Positions 1 through 9,987 of a stretch of 64,000 bases of DNA are shown here, one piece after another. The stretch spans positions 7,700,001 to 7,764,000 of the forward strand of contig NZ_CP046401.1 in the NCBI RefSeq assembly GCF_009762775.1, given 5' to 3'. The first letter of the stretch is position 1, and the number at the start of each line of letters is the position of its first letter. Both the position numbers and the translations under genes were made by a program. This DNA is from Maribellus comscasis. Its GTDB lineage: Bacteria > Bacteroidota > Bacteroidia > Bacteroidales > Prolixibacteraceae. The notes under the pieces were generated by a model. That model searched no databases and was not told the DNA's origin. It saw only the letters and a list, made by a program, of their open reading frames with translations.

Positions 1-593
1 GCTTTACTTTTTTCAACCGTTACTATTTTGCACAACAGGATAAAAAAGGAGTGGTGCTCGACGAACGAAACAACGGAGGCGGTTCTGCAGCAGATTATAT
101 GATCGATGTTCTGGATCGTACATTGCTGGGATATTTCAACAGCAAAGCAAACAATCATCGACCGTGGACTACACCAATGGCCGGAATTTGGGGGCCAAAG
201 GTTATGCTGATAAACGAACGTGCCGGTTCCGGCGGCGATCTGCTTCCGTACATGTTTAAATTCAAAAACCTTGGGCCGCTTGTTGGCACCAGAACATGGG
301 GAGGGCTGGTTGGCACCTGGGATACGCCTCGTTTTATCGATGGCGGACGTATGGTAGCTCCGCGTGGCGGATTTTTTGATGTAGACGGGAACTGGGCTGT
401 TGAAGGCGAAGGAGTTGAACCCGACATTGAGGTTATTCAGGAACCCAAACTGGTGCTGCAGGGTAAAGATCCGCAACTGGAAAAAGCAGTTCAGGTTGCG
501 CTCGATTTGCTGAAGGATAACGAATTTCAACTAAAACCGGAACCTCCCGCGCCTGTTCGATGGAAACGACCACAGGGATTTGAATTAAAATAA
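1..593 (+). CDS. Tricorn-like/S41 serine protease, C-terminal part (cut by window edge)
   Basis: The reading frame is open from base 3 to the stop at 591-593, so this is the 3' end of a longer gene. The segment LDERNNGGGSAADY, followed by NERAGSGGDLLPY and a glycine-rich TRTWGGLVG, matches the C-terminal catalytic domain of tricorn-type (S41) proteases. The serine in GSGGD is the expected nucleophile. The ending, with EGEGVEPDIEV and then a Pro-rich tail, is also typical. Family members are large periplasmic or cytoplasmic peptidases with beta-propeller and PDZ domains upstream; none of that is visible here. The first GTG at 51 is an internal valine and not a start. It converges on the histidine kinase gene at 661. 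Confidence 0.82.
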   Translation, partial: FTFFNRYYFAQQDKKGVVLDERNNGGGSAADYMIDVLDRTLLGYFNSKANNHRPWTTPMAGIWGPKVMLINERAGSGGDLLPYMFKFKNLGPLVGTRTWGGLVGTWDTPRFIDGGRMVAPRGGFFDVDGNWAVEGEGVEPDIEVIQEPKLVLQGKDPQLEKAVQVALDLLKDNEFQLKPEPPAPVRWKRPQGFELK

Positions 594-660
594 AACAATT
601 CTGTACCTTTTACCTGAGAAGTATCATTTCTGAAATTGCAGCTTAAATAATTTAAGACTG

Positions 661-2220
661 TTAAATTGATTTTGCAGCTGGAAATAATAATCTGAACTCG
701 GTTCCTTTTTCCGGTTCACTTATAATCGAAAGATTACCTTTATTTCTTTCTGTAAAATCTTTTATCAGAATTAAGCCAAGACCTGTGCCTTGTTCTCTCC
801 GGGTACCGGGAGTGGATGTTATTTTTTTCGACCGGAACAGATTCTCAATGATTTCACTTTTCATTCCGATGCCGGTATCTTTTATCCTTAATTCTATCTG
901 ATTTTTGTTTTTTATTGTGGAAATAACTATTAATCCCTTGTCTGGTGTAAATTTAACCGCGTTGTTTAAAATGTTATTAATAGCTACAGTAATTGTAAAT
1001 TCATCTGCATAAATGTTCGTCTCTTCCGAAATATTATTCAGAATCGTAATCTGTTTTTGTTTTGCAACTCCCGAATAAGAATTAACACTGTTGTCTATAA
1101 TCGAGTTTACAGAGAGAATCTCCGGATATAATTCTATTTTCCCGCTTTGCGAACGCGACCAGGTCAATAAATTTTCAAGTAAGTCGTATATAACTTTTGA
1201 CGATTTATTTAATTCCCGGATAATCCTCTGTCGTTTTTCCTCATCAAAATCTTTATAATTCTCGACCAATAAATCAGTAAATCCAAGAATAACATTAAAA
1301 GGATTTTTTAGGTCGTGGGCTATAATAGAAAAATATTTGTCCTTGGTTTGATTTGATTCTTCCAGTTCTTCATTGAGCTTATCAATTGCCTCAATTCTGG
1401 CTTTTAACTCCCTGACCATATCATTGAACGAATCGGCCAGTAGTTGCAACTCTCCCTTTGTATCCAGGTTCACCTCAACTTCCAGATTACCCAGCCCAAT
1501 CTCCCGCGTTCCTGAAATAAGCTTATACAATGGTTTTGAAATCGATTTTGAAATATAAGAACCAATAGCCAACGACAATAAAATGCTTAATATAGTAAGG
1601 TAAATTCCTAATCTAATGGTTTTTCTTACTTTCAAATTAAGCTGATTAATTGCCCAGGCAACTTCTTCTTCAACATCCACAACAAGTACTGATATTAAAT
1701 CCTGCAATATCCTGGAAACCGGCTCTACATCGTATTCAAAATAATCTTCAGCAGCGTCTGTCTCGTTATTGTCCAACAAATCCAAAATTTCATTTACTCC
1801 CGCAACAAAATCAAAAGTTAATACATATAGGGAATCAATAATTGCAAGTTCTTCCATTTCGCCGGCCAATTCATCTTCATCTTCAGAAAGGAGATAACCT
1901 GTATTTGTAGCATCATGTAAAATCTTTAACGACGACTGTAAATCAGAAATATATGTTTTGACCTCTTCCTCCGCATAGGCTATTTCATGGGGTCTTTTAT
2001 CACTTTCTATTTCAAGAAATAATTCTCTTAAATTCGATTTTATCCGTTGTGTAACATAAGCCACTTTATTGGATTGGGTTAACTCAATCCGCTTTGAACT
2101 TTCCAAATCATCAACCCGACTAATAATCTCAATGTTATTCATCAAAGCGCTAACATCAACAACTATCATAATGATAATTACCGAAATAAAGCCCAATATT
2201 ATTCTTTCCCAAATCTTCAT
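661..2220 (-). CDS. HAMP-domain sensor histidine kinase, membrane bound
   Basis: A 519-residue sensor kinase. There is a membrane segment at about residues 8-27 and a second at about 203-223. Between them lies a helical, acidic periplasmic region like a four-helix-bundle sensor. A HAMP linker (about 224-276) and a coiled coil lead to the HisKA box FSIIAHDLKNP, with the phospho-acceptor at H302. The ATPase domain has the N box (NNILNNAVKF), G1 (DTGIGM) and G2 (GTGLGL). No response regulator gene is adjacent, so it is an orphan kinase with an unknown partner. It starts at an ATG 31 nt after the stop of the outer-membrane protein gene, so the two are probably co-transcribed. The signal sensed cannot be read from the sequence. 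Confidence 0.88.
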   Translation of the reverse strand: MKIWERIILGFISVIIIMIVVDVSALMNNIEIISRVDDLESSKRIELTQSNKVAYVTQRIKSNLRELFLEIESDKRPHEIAYAEEEVKTYISDLQSSLKILHDATNTGYLLSEDEDELAGEMEELAIIDSLYVLTFDFVAGVNEILDLLDNNETDAAEDYFEYDVEPVSRILQDLISVLVVDVEEEVAWAINQLNLKVRKTIRLGIYLTILSILLSLAIGSYISKSISKPLYKLISGTREIGLGNLEVEVNLDTKGELQLLADSFNDMVRELKARIEAIDKLNEELEESNQTKDKYFSIIAHDLKNPFNVILGFTDLLVENYKDFDEEKRQRIIRELNKSSKVIYDLLENLLTWSRSQSGKIELYPEILSVNSIIDNSVNSYSGVAKQKQITILNNISEETNIYADEFTITVAINNILNNAVKFTPDKGLIVISTIKNKNQIELRIKDTGIGMKSEIIENLFRSKKITSTPGTRREQGTGLGLILIKDFTERNKGNLSIISEPEKGTEFRLLFPAAKSI

Positions 2221-2251
2221 ATTTAATGCTTAATATTCTTCAAAAATCAGC

Positions 2252-3076
2252 TTAGTCATTTTCTTCCATGAGGTTGAACTCAAACGTTACCATGGCTAAA
2301 ACTAAATATTTATCCGATTCTTTATTTAATCCGATGGAAGTACCGAATCCTGTTTCCCAGCCTCCCGGCAAATTTAAAATAATTCCGGGTGTAAGATAGA
2401 GTTGATTCTCATTCCCGTTTTCCCATGGATTGCCAATACTGGTTAATTCTAAGTCAAAAATTACGTTTTTCAGCGGCACAAACAAACCTCCACTTAAAAA
2501 CAATTTGTTTCCTTCCTCTTCATCATTTTCTGCTTTGTTTGTAGAAAAACTGAACCCTGCCTGTGTAAAAATCTGGATGTTATTTAATGAGGGAAGATCA
2601 ATTGCAAACAACGAGTAAGGCATATATTCATACCGACCTTCACTAATTCCCTTCTCCTCGCTGCTCAACGGTATTTCCAACTCAAAACCAAGCGCTGCAT
2701 GAAAATTAGTTTTGCCAACGTTCATAAAACTGTACTGTGTATCAAATTCAATATCTCCAATCCCGCTAACAGATGTGTTATTTCCGTCAAAATTATTTTG
2801 AAAAGAGCTCCAGCTAAATCCAAGCTGCCAATTGTCAGTTATACCATATTCAGCAAGGACAGGAAAGTTAATATAGTTTAAATCCTCTGTGTTCCCAATT
2901 TCAGGATTTAGAGTAAGCTGAACTTCACCTTTTTCCTGCGGATATACCAATTCCGTTTGGAAAACATCCTGCAATGGCTGGTTATAAGTTTTCCTTGTGT
3001 CATCCTGAGCAATTACACCATTTGAATAAAACAGCAAAACGTTAAGCAAAATAAAAAGAAATAGATGCAGTCTCAT
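2252..3076 (-). CDS. Outer-membrane beta-barrel protein, MetA-pathway/transporter-like
   Basis: The frame extends upstream to 3235, but the convincing start is the ATG at 3076. It gives a clean signal peptide (MRLHLFLFILLNVLLF ... VIAQ) and a mature start QDDTRKTY; the residues before it look like translated spacer. The mature protein is rich in alternating polar and aromatic strands (for example NWQLGFSWSSFQNN, FHAALGFELEIPL) and ends in VTFEFNLMEEND. This fits an 8-14-strand outer-membrane barrel like the proteins annotated as phenol-degradation MetA-pathway or generic transporter. The substrate is unknown. The gene lies 31 nt upstream of the histidine kinase and probably shares its transcript. 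Confidence 0.68.
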   Translation of the reverse strand: MRLHLFLFILLNVLLFYSNGVIAQDDTRKTYNQPLQDVFQTELVYPQEKGEVQLTLNPEIGNTEDLNYINFPVLAEYGITDNWQLGFSWSSFQNNFDGNNTSVSGIGDIEFDTQYSFMNVGKTNFHAALGFELEIPLSSEEKGISEGRYEYMPYSLFAIDLPSLNNIQIFTQAGFSFSTNKAENDEEEGNKLFLSGGLFVPLKNVIFDLELTSIGNPWENGNENQLYLTPGIILNLPGGWETGFGTSIGLNKESDKYLVLAMVTFEFNLMEEND

Positions 3077-3679
3077 TATAGATTTGTAAATCAAGAATTG
3101 CCAACACGAAATATAGAAATAAATTAGTAACAAAGAGAATCTTCCAACGGAATTAATTTTTGAAAATGCAGACTTTAACTCTTTAAAGATTGAAATTGAA
3201 TATATCAAAAGAAACTTTACTGCATTCTTTTGCACTGTATGGGTATAAATAATAACGCAAAATAAAAGGTGACTTAGCGGAAGCCAGATTCAGATCAACT
3301 TATAGTTTATGCTAAAACTTATTTTTAACAGACAAAGCCATATATAAAATCAAAAAAACACGTACCGCATTTGAGGACTTTGTATATCCATTGAATCTCC
3401 TTTTTATTGGGGTACTATGTTTCTCCTTCGTTCATTAACAAAGAAACTTTAGGCTGCAATGCGATTTGTTGCCGTAATTTTTAACAGACGCTCTATAGAG
3501 ATTAGATAAAAGGTTTGAACAAATTAATATCAAAAACACCCTTTTTTCATCTGCCCTACCCGACAAAACAATTCATTTATTCAGGAATAAAAGTATTTTA
3601 TTAAAAAGCATTAAAACTATTGGCTTTCTGCTCTATTGTTGAATTTTAAGCAATTTAATTATCAAAAAATAAGCTTCAT
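3077..3679. other. AT-rich intergenic stretch, no gene recognised
   Basis: About 600 bases lie between the barrel-protein start and the stop of the last PUL1 gene. Both strands are broken by stops in every frame and show no family signature. The part nearest 3076 should hold the promoter for the barrel-protein/kinase pair, but I could not find a good TTTG-N19-TAnnTTTG match. A short palindrome CTCTATAGAG is present near 3490. I see no strong intrinsic terminator for PUL1 here. Confidence 0.5.
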
Positions 3680-5110
3680 CTAATTTTCCTGTTTAACTCT
3701 TCCGGGCTCCCGACGGTTTTCCCCGTGATTACCGGTTAAATCATCTCCCAAATCGAGGCGGGCCTCTTCAGCAATTTTTTCAAGCATTTTCACAATTTCG
3801 GGATTCGATTCGCTAACATCATACCGTTCTCCCGGATCGCGGCGCAAATCATACAATCCTCCTTCAAACGAAAAATTGTTGTTCAGTGGCCCGGGGCTTC
3901 CATCGTTACCCGGTTGAAAACCTTCGTAAGTTCTGCCGGGGTGAGGAAAAACAAGTTTCCATGAACCGTGACGAACAGCTTCCAGACTGTTCTTCCGGTA
4001 ATAATATAAAAAGGTTTCGCGAGGATTTGCCTCGAAATTACCCTTCAGGAGAGGCAACAAATTTACTCCGTCAATTTTGTTTTTGGGCAGAGGAGCATCT
4101 GCAATGGCTGCCAGTGTGGGCAAAATGTCGATACCTGAAACCAGATTGTTACAAACCACTCCTTCCGGAATCACTCCTTTCCACATCATTAAACAGGGTA
4201 CACGTTGGCCTCCTTCGTAAGATGTGCCTTTGCCTTCGCGCAATCCGCCGGTGGTGCCCGCGTGGTTTCCGTAATTCAGCCACGGGCCGTTATCGGAGGT
4301 AAAAATAACCAGTGTATTTTTATCCAGTCCGGTTGCTTCCAGTGTTTTTATAATTTCCCCGATGCCCCAGTCTATTTCCATCATAACATCGCCGTACATT
4401 CCCTGTTTCGATTTTCCTTTAAATCTTTCAGAAGCATAAAGCGGAACATGTGGCAAAGGATTAGGCCAGTATACAAAAAATGGCTTGTCTTGGTTACGTT
4501 GTATAAAATCAATCGTTTTTTGTGCAAAATCAGCGGTGAAATGCGCTACATCTTCCGGTTTGACATCCGGATTAACGATTGTCTCATTTTCATAAAGCGG
4601 CAGATTGGGATAGGTGCCGGTGGGATGAAGCGGCCACATATCGTGTGAATAGGGGATTCCGTAAAATTCATCAAAACCGTGCTTTGTTGGAAGAAACTGC
4701 TTTTGATAGCCCAAATGCCATTTGCCAAAAATAGCGGTAGCATATCCTTTCTTTTTCAACACCTGGGCTATAGTTTCCTCATCGTCCGAAATTCCGGTGG
4801 TTGATCGGTGGCTCAACGCCCCGGTAATTCCGATCCGGTTGGGATAGCAACCTGTAAGCAGACCTGCACGTGACGCACTGCATACCGCCTGGGGCGAATA
4901 ATAATGGGAGAAAAACATTCCGTGGCTGGCAATTTTATCCAGATTGGGTGTACTGTAATCCGTAGCTCCGGTAAGAGTCAAATCGCCATAACCCATGTCG
5001 TCGAGGTAAATTAATACGATATTCGGAGGATTGTTATCCTTCTCTTTTGATGAACGAAAACCGTTAAGCGACAGAACAAAAAAAAGCAGAAATAATATCT
5101 TAAAATTCAT
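3680..5110 (-). CDS. S1-family sulfatase (PUL1)
   Basis: A 476-residue arylsulfatase-type enzyme that removes sulfate esters, probably from sugars. It has an N-terminal signal (about residues 1-18). The metal-binding pair is D37-D38 in YLDDMGYGD. The formylglycine site is C77-S-A-S-R81 inside a CSASRAGLLTG motif, so C77 must be oxidised by a maturase encoded elsewhere. FTSDNGP and GKWHLGY supply further active-site residues. This is the last gene of PUL1. Its start lies 1 nt after the stop of the GH127-type gene, which implies translational coupling. Exact substrate and S1 subfamily cannot be assigned by eye. Confidence 0.9.
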   Translation of the reverse strand: MNFKILFLLFFVLSLNGFRSSKEKDNNPPNIVLIYLDDMGYGDLTLTGATDYSTPNLDKIASHGMFFSHYYSPQAVCSASRAGLLTGCYPNRIGITGALSHRSTTGISDDEETIAQVLKKKGYATAIFGKWHLGYQKQFLPTKHGFDEFYGIPYSHDMWPLHPTGTYPNLPLYENETIVNPDVKPEDVAHFTADFAQKTIDFIQRNQDKPFFVYWPNPLPHVPLYASERFKGKSKQGMYGDVMMEIDWGIGEIIKTLEATGLDKNTLVIFTSDNGPWLNYGNHAGTTGGLREGKGTSYEGGQRVPCLMMWKGVIPEGVVCNNLVSGIDILPTLAAIADAPLPKNKIDGVNLLPLLKGNFEANPRETFLYYYRKNSLEAVRHGSWKLVFPHPGRTYEGFQPGNDGSPGPLNNNFSFEGGLYDLRRDPGERYDVSESNPEIVKMLEKIAEEARLDLGDDLTGNHGENRREPGRVKQEN

Positions 5111-5111
5111 T

Positions 5112-7130
5112 TTATTCGTTTTTTAAAATACACCACGTATTAAATTTTGATTGATCACTCCAGGTGTTTCCAGCAGAGGAAAAATCACAAAAATTAATAA
5201 TTTGTCCGTCGCCTAAGTTTAATTCAAAGGCTTTCCACATACCGGGAGATGTTTTCACCGGATTTATTTTGATGGTTTGAGCATTTTCGGGAATAGAAAC
5301 CGGAGCAAAAATATCACCCTCTGTAATCCTGACATCCCTTGACAATGCCAGCGGCCCATAAAAAAATGTAACTGCCGGTTGTTGGGGTAACGCCTCTTTT
5401 TCAGGAAGACTCTTTATGTGCTCATACCTTTGGTTCATTTCTTCTGAGCTACCTTTTTTAAATGCTATGTTTGCCCATTCTTTGTTATAAAAATCAACAG
5501 GATAAAAAAGAGTGTTGGCTTTTGACATATCAAATGTTTCATACCGCACAGGTAACTTAAATTCAATTTTGATTACGTCACCATTTTCCCATTCCCTGTG
5601 AATCGATAACCAATTGTTCTTTTCTTCACCGGTTCGTTTGGCACCATTTACTTCTACAATCGTGTTACTACTCCATTGGGGCATACGGATGTAAAAATCA
5701 AATTTTTCCGGTTTATCAATTGAAATTGTTGCCCGAACAGATGAAGTACTCAAAAAATCACCATCCAATTTAACCGTAACTTTATTTCCTGAAGGCAGGT
5801 TTATGTCACCTTCTCCGTCATTAAACAGCCCTAAATAAATGTCACTACCCTTTGAAATTAGTGTTGCTTCGGCCGCCTGGAAAAGTCCCCTCGGGAGATT
5901 ATCAGTGCAACATTGATGGTGTTCCAAAAAATGATTCATAGCAGGAATATGCACATGGGACATTCGTAAGCGTCTCAGGCCCCAGTCTCCTTCCTGATTA
6001 AAGGCACATAACAGCGAATTGTACAGAGTTCGTTCAATCTCTTCCAAATACCTGGTATCTGCTGTCAATGTATATAATTCAAATGATAATCTATTCCAAT
6101 AAACCGCATCACATACTTCTGAAACAGTATTAATTAATCCAGCAGACCCAACATACTTATCATTAAAACTAACACTACCGACCGGTGTGCGTTCCCACGC
6201 AACCAATGCTGAATGTATATTTTTAGCGGCATCCAGATACTGCTGTTTTTCTGTTACTTTATAAAGTTCAACCAGCCCTTCAACACACGAAGTAAATTCG
6301 TACCCTTTTGCCCATTTATATGGGGCAGTTTCTGCAAACCAGACATGAACGGGCTCTCCTCCTAATCCTTTATTCAAAATATCAGGTAACTTTTCAGGAT
6401 GTTCACTCCATTGTAAAACTATATATTCTGCATAATCCAAATATTTTTTCTCTCCGGTTGCATTATAAAGTTTCACAACAGGATAGAGAATAGAGCTGCT
6501 TGGCATGCCATAGAAGTTGCCGGTTTTTACAATATCTTCTGCTCCCGGTCCTACTTCTGAAATCAGTTGATCGGTAAACTTCCCGGCTATATTCAAAATG
6601 GAATCGTCTTCCAAAAGCTGCCATGCTTCCACCAGTCCCCAAAGCGTATATTTTCTGCTCCACACATTCCAGTTATTTCCTTCCAGAAAATCGGAATGAG
6701 AATAAGTTCCTATATAGCCATTTTCATCCTGATATTTACTTAAGCCTTTTACAGCTTCAGCGATACGCTCTTTTAAATCATCGGAGTGGTAATACTTTGC
6801 AGCAGCAATGACCGATAAAAGATACTTTCCCCAGAACTCCCCTCGCCATTCCCCACGAGTTGGATAATTTTTATCATCTTCCCGGAGCAAAAAGGCCTCT
6901 TCTGTTTCCGGATAGATTGTATCCCATTTTTTTTCATCCAGAATCCGCTGTTCAGATATCCTATCTATGTACTCTCCGATATGGCCTTTAAATTGCCAAT
7001 GCCCGGAGATCATTTCCAAATCCTTGTCTGCTTTCTCCTGCGTATCTTTTTTTTGACAACTATTAAAAGTTATTAATAAAAACACGAGTAAGGAGAGATA
7101 GATCTTTCCAGTCCAATTTATTTTTTTCAT
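5112..7130 (-). CDS. GH127-type (DUF1680) glycosidase, beta-L-arabinofuranosidase-like lipoprotein
   Basis: A 672-residue protein with a lipobox (TFNSC, C25), so probably tethered in the periplasm. The fold is the all-helical (alpha/alpha) barrel of DUF1680/GH127. The zinc-thiolate catalytic set of that family seems complete: E338 and C340 in SEVCDAVYWN, and C407-C408 in HHQCCTDN, where the first Cys of the pair is the usual nucleophile. Characterised relatives release beta-L-arabinofuranose, which suggests an arabinofuranosyl-bearing glycan. It sits between two sulfatases, 1 nt from the downstream one and 22 nt from the upstream one. It could belong to a GH146-like relative of the family; linkage specificity is not visible. 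Confidence 0.83.
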   Translation of the reverse strand: MKKINWTGKIYLSLLVFLLITFNSCQKKDTQEKADKDLEMISGHWQFKGHIGEYIDRISEQRILDEKKWDTIYPETEEAFLLREDDKNYPTRGEWRGEFWGKYLLSVIAAAKYYHSDDLKERIAEAVKGLSKYQDENGYIGTYSHSDFLEGNNWNVWSRKYTLWGLVEAWQLLEDDSILNIAGKFTDQLISEVGPGAEDIVKTGNFYGMPSSSILYPVVKLYNATGEKKYLDYAEYIVLQWSEHPEKLPDILNKGLGGEPVHVWFAETAPYKWAKGYEFTSCVEGLVELYKVTEKQQYLDAAKNIHSALVAWERTPVGSVSFNDKYVGSAGLINTVSEVCDAVYWNRLSFELYTLTADTRYLEEIERTLYNSLLCAFNQEGDWGLRRLRMSHVHIPAMNHFLEHHQCCTDNLPRGLFQAAEATLISKGSDIYLGLFNDGEGDINLPSGNKVTVKLDGDFLSTSSVRATISIDKPEKFDFYIRMPQWSSNTIVEVNGAKRTGEEKNNWLSIHREWENGDVIKIEFKLPVRYETFDMSKANTLFYPVDFYNKEWANIAFKKGSSEEMNQRYEHIKSLPEKEALPQQPAVTFFYGPLALSRDVRITEGDIFAPVSIPENAQTIKINPVKTSPGMWKAFELNLGDGQIINFCDFSSAGNTWSDQSKFNTWCILKNE

Positions 7131-7152
7131 TCTAATACTTTTTCAGGTTGAA

Positions 7153-8625
7153 TTAATGTTTTGCTATCCTGTCCGGGTGTGTTCCCCATTCATATCGTTT
7201 TTGTTTATTAAAATTGGGATTGGGTGACGGCAATTCTGCCCCGATATCCTGCTGCCATTCTTTTAATATGTGGATCATTTCATCCAATTTCCCGGGTTCT
7301 GTTGATGCACAATTATTGGCTTCCTGTATGTCTTTTCTCAGGTTAAATAATTCATAATGATTATCCACCAGATTCTGAATAAGTTTCCAATCCCCCTTTC
7401 GAACGGCATTTGCCGGCTCGTCATGATGATAAACCGGATAATGCCAGAAAATTGCACGCTCTGAATCGTTGTTTTTCCCCAATAATACAGAAACAAGGCT
7501 TTTGCCGTCAAAAACCTGGTCGTCAGGTAATTTTCTGCCTGCCAATTCTACAAGTGTAGGGAAAAAATCAACACTGCTTACAATGCCATCGGAAACCATC
7601 CCCTTTTTTATTTTTGCGGGCCATTTTACAATTAGCGGAACTCTGATTCCCCCTTCATACAGCGTGCCTTTCTCTCCTCTCAATGGTTTGTTTGAAGAAG
7701 CGACATATAACAATGAATCATTTTTATACATGCTGGCTTTACTGTCTGCCAATAACGGGATACTGTCATATCGTTTATTGAGTCCCCCATTATCTGAAAA
7801 GAAAACAACAATTGTATTTTCCGACAATTTCAATTCTTCCAGTTTTTTCGTAATTCTGCCAACACTTTGATCCAGGTGTTCTATCATAGCAGCATAAACC
7901 GCGTTACACGGATATCCTTCAATTTTGGTTTTTACCCGGTATTTGTCAATTAACTCCTGATCTGCATCCAACTGGACATGGACATCAAAATGAGCCAGGA
8001 ACAGAAAAAAAGGTTCTTTCTGATGTTTCCTGATAAATTCTTCGCCAAAATCAACCAACAATTCAGACAATCGCCTATTCGTTCCCTCTGCACGAGGAGG
8101 TGTGAATTTTACATTATAATACCCCTGTCCCACATTAGACTCATCAAAACCCTGGTTTAGCGGGTGATATTCGGATTTATTTCCCAAATGCCATTTCCCG
8201 AAATAACCAGTTGCATATCCGGCTGATTTCATTGCTTCTCCAATCGTTGTTATTTCCGAAGGTAAATATTGATTGCGGTTTTTCGGAACAATAACTTTCT
8301 CGTAAGGACGCCAGTGTCCCGGAATGAAGTCGGTTATTCCCACTCTTGCCGGATATTGACCGGACATAATACTTGCTCTCGTTGGCGAACAAACAGGACA
8401 TGCAGCGTAGGCATTTGGAAAATATATTCCATCTTTTGCAAGCTGTGCAATAGCAGGAGCCTCGTTGAACTTGTTTCCATATACAGGCAAATCAGCCCAG
8501 CCCAGATCATCGGCTAAAATAAATACAATATTGGGTTTTACTTGTTTTTCCCGAGTGCTGCAAGTTGAGCCCACAGTTTTAAAAACCAATAAAATACTTA
8601 AAATTAAAATTATATTTTTTTTCAC
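7153..8625 (-). CDS. S1-family sulfatase (PUL1, second copy)
   Basis: A 490-residue sulfatase. The start codon is GTG at 8625, followed by a lysine-rich signal sequence; the Cys at position 22 is a weak lipobox candidate. The metal-binding motif is ILADDLGWAD. The formylglycine site is C79-S-P-T-R83 in CSPTRASIMSGQYP, the canonical C-x-P-x-R form, whereas the neighbouring sulfatase at 3680 has C-x-A-x-R. FSDNGGLN and GKWHLG follow. The region at about residues 285-320 contains an insertion (LADSKASMYKNDSLL) absent from the other two sulfatases here. It lies in the PUL1 enzyme block, 22 nt upstream of the GH127-type gene. The two PUL1 sulfatases differ enough to act at different sulfate positions. 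Confidence 0.9.
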   Translation of the reverse strand: MKKNIILILSILLVFKTVGSTCSTREKQVKPNIVFILADDLGWADLPVYGNKFNEAPAIAQLAKDGIYFPNAYAACPVCSPTRASIMSGQYPARVGITDFIPGHWRPYEKVIVPKNRNQYLPSEITTIGEAMKSAGYATGYFGKWHLGNKSEYHPLNQGFDESNVGQGYYNVKFTPPRAEGTNRRLSELLVDFGEEFIRKHQKEPFFLFLAHFDVHVQLDADQELIDKYRVKTKIEGYPCNAVYAAMIEHLDQSVGRITKKLEELKLSENTIVVFFSDNGGLNKRYDSIPLLADSKASMYKNDSLLYVASSNKPLRGEKGTLYEGGIRVPLIVKWPAKIKKGMVSDGIVSSVDFFPTLVELAGRKLPDDQVFDGKSLVSVLLGKNNDSERAIFWHYPVYHHDEPANAVRKGDWKLIQNLVDNHYELFNLRKDIQEANNCASTEPGKLDEMIHILKEWQQDIGAELPSPNPNFNKQKRYEWGTHPDRIAKH

Positions 8626-8722
8626 TTTTCCCTTAAATTTTATTGATGAGTCGTATTTTTCACCTACCTGCGAACACCTTGTATTTTTTAGCTAAAAAGC
8701 GATAGATAAGGATTAATCATTC

Positions 8723-9928
8723 TCACCTTTCCGGCTGATCTGTTTTATCATTTATTACCTTCTTTACCGCGTCCAGATACCCATACCCATTTAACATATC
8801 GGGAAGCAAATAACTGCCTTCAACCCACTCATTCCAGGCATTGATGGTAATTATTTGGGGTTGTTCCGGGCGACTATCAAGATATTCTTTTGCTTTTGTC
8901 AGAAGAGCCGCAAAACTCTCAGGCGTATTATGATAGTGAACCACATCTTTTATTCCTTTGGCAGGAAAACGCGGTGTGTCGTCCCAGCCAACAGAAACGC
9001 AGGGAAATACCGGTACGTTTAACAAAGAGTCCATTTGTGTCCTTATTTTTAACGAATTTGAACCATATATCAGGTAATCTTCGTTTCTTCCTCCCATGTT
9101 GTACATTGCCACACTGTTGAATCCCATTTCATTTACTCTTTCCGAAAACTTTGTAGCCGCTTCTTTTGACATGATTGAACCACCTCCCTGGTTCCACTGT
9201 ATATGCAACCCCGGAAATCCGGCTTTCACTACTTCCTTTCGGAAATAATCCAGTGCTTTCCGGGCCTCTTCTATATTTCCGCCAAACCCTTCCAGCAGAT
9301 TACCTATACTAAATATAGAAAACACCGGTTTCTCATCGATTTTAAAATAATTGGGCTGCTTGAAATACTGATTTATTACCCTGTCAACAATAATTTTGAA
9401 GTTGGCCCAGTCAACGGCTCCATCCCAAAGCAGAGAGGTATCGTCTTTAAATTTGTGCACATTCCAATAGTTTCGTTTTACATCGTGGTTGGCCCACATG
9501 ATATAAAACTGCATTTTCGAGTTGTTTTTTGCTTTTAGAAAACCATCATTAAGAGCACTTTCCAGAAAGGGCCCCCCGTCAAACCAGTACCAGTCATAAA
9601 TAAAAACATTAACACCGTGTTCGACAGCAAGGTCAATCCATTTTTCCACCACTTTAGGATTATTATCCATTTCGTATCCCCATAACGGCTGTCGGGGCTG
9701 ATAATGCCCATCAAAACGGGGATTTCCTTTTTTTATAACTTCCCATTCGCCAACTCCCTCCGGCCACAACATATTCCCGAAACGTTCATCATGATGGCAT
9801 GATGGCCACACATATGCTGCCACATTATAGTTTTTCAAAGGGGTAACAGCTGTTTGATATTTTTCCTCAACAGGGTTAAAAGAGAGAAAGTTCAGAAGAT
9901 AAACAAGTAAATATAAATGTACACTCAT
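8723..9928 (-). CDS. GH99-like/WbsX-type (beta/alpha)-barrel protein (PUL1)
   Basis: A 401-residue protein with a short hydrophobic N-terminus (LYLLVYLLNFLSF) that probably serves as a signal. The opening AAYVWPSCHHDERFG, the stretch VFIYDWYWFDGG and the C-terminal WNEWVEGSYLLPD match the WbsX/GH99-like family. In GH99 the two acidic residues of the W-N-E-W-x-E-G motif belong to the catalytic centre, so an endo- or exo-glycosidase role is plausible. The same fold is often annotated as a glycosyltransferase because of WbsX; the secretion signal and the PUL setting favour degradation. It is the first enzyme gene after the stem-loop that follows susD. Confidence 0.75.
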   Translation of the reverse strand: MSVHLYLLVYLLNFLSFNPVEEKYQTAVTPLKNYNVAAYVWPSCHHDERFGNMLWPEGVGEWEVIKKGNPRFDGHYQPRQPLWGYEMDNNPKVVEKWIDLAVEHGVNVFIYDWYWFDGGPFLESALNDGFLKAKNNSKMQFYIMWANHDVKRNYWNVHKFKDDTSLLWDGAVDWANFKIIVDRVINQYFKQPNYFKIDEKPVFSIFSIGNLLEGFGGNIEEARKALDYFRKEVVKAGFPGLHIQWNQGGGSIMSKEAATKFSERVNEMGFNSVAMYNMGGRNEDYLIYGSNSLKIRTQMDSLLNVPVFPCVSVGWDDTPRFPAKGIKDVVHYHNTPESFAALLTKAKEYLDSRPEQPQIITINAWNEWVEGSYLLPDMLNGYGYLDAVKKVINDKTDQPER

Positions 9929-9987
9929 TTTTTTGTTTGTTTTATTATTATCACTAGTTGCCGCGTTATTTTATTTGGTGTAAAATT

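Noticed and set aside
3077..3679. Possible gene remnant in the 600-base gap after PUL1
   Set aside because: Short peptides on the minus strand looked vaguely protein-like, but I could not tie any to a family. It may simply be spacer.
4205..4648. 147-codon plus-strand frame inside the first sulfatase
   Set aside because: It lies wholly antisense to a strong sulfatase coding sequence and has no recognisable motif. It is a shadow frame, as are similar ones in the other enzyme genes.
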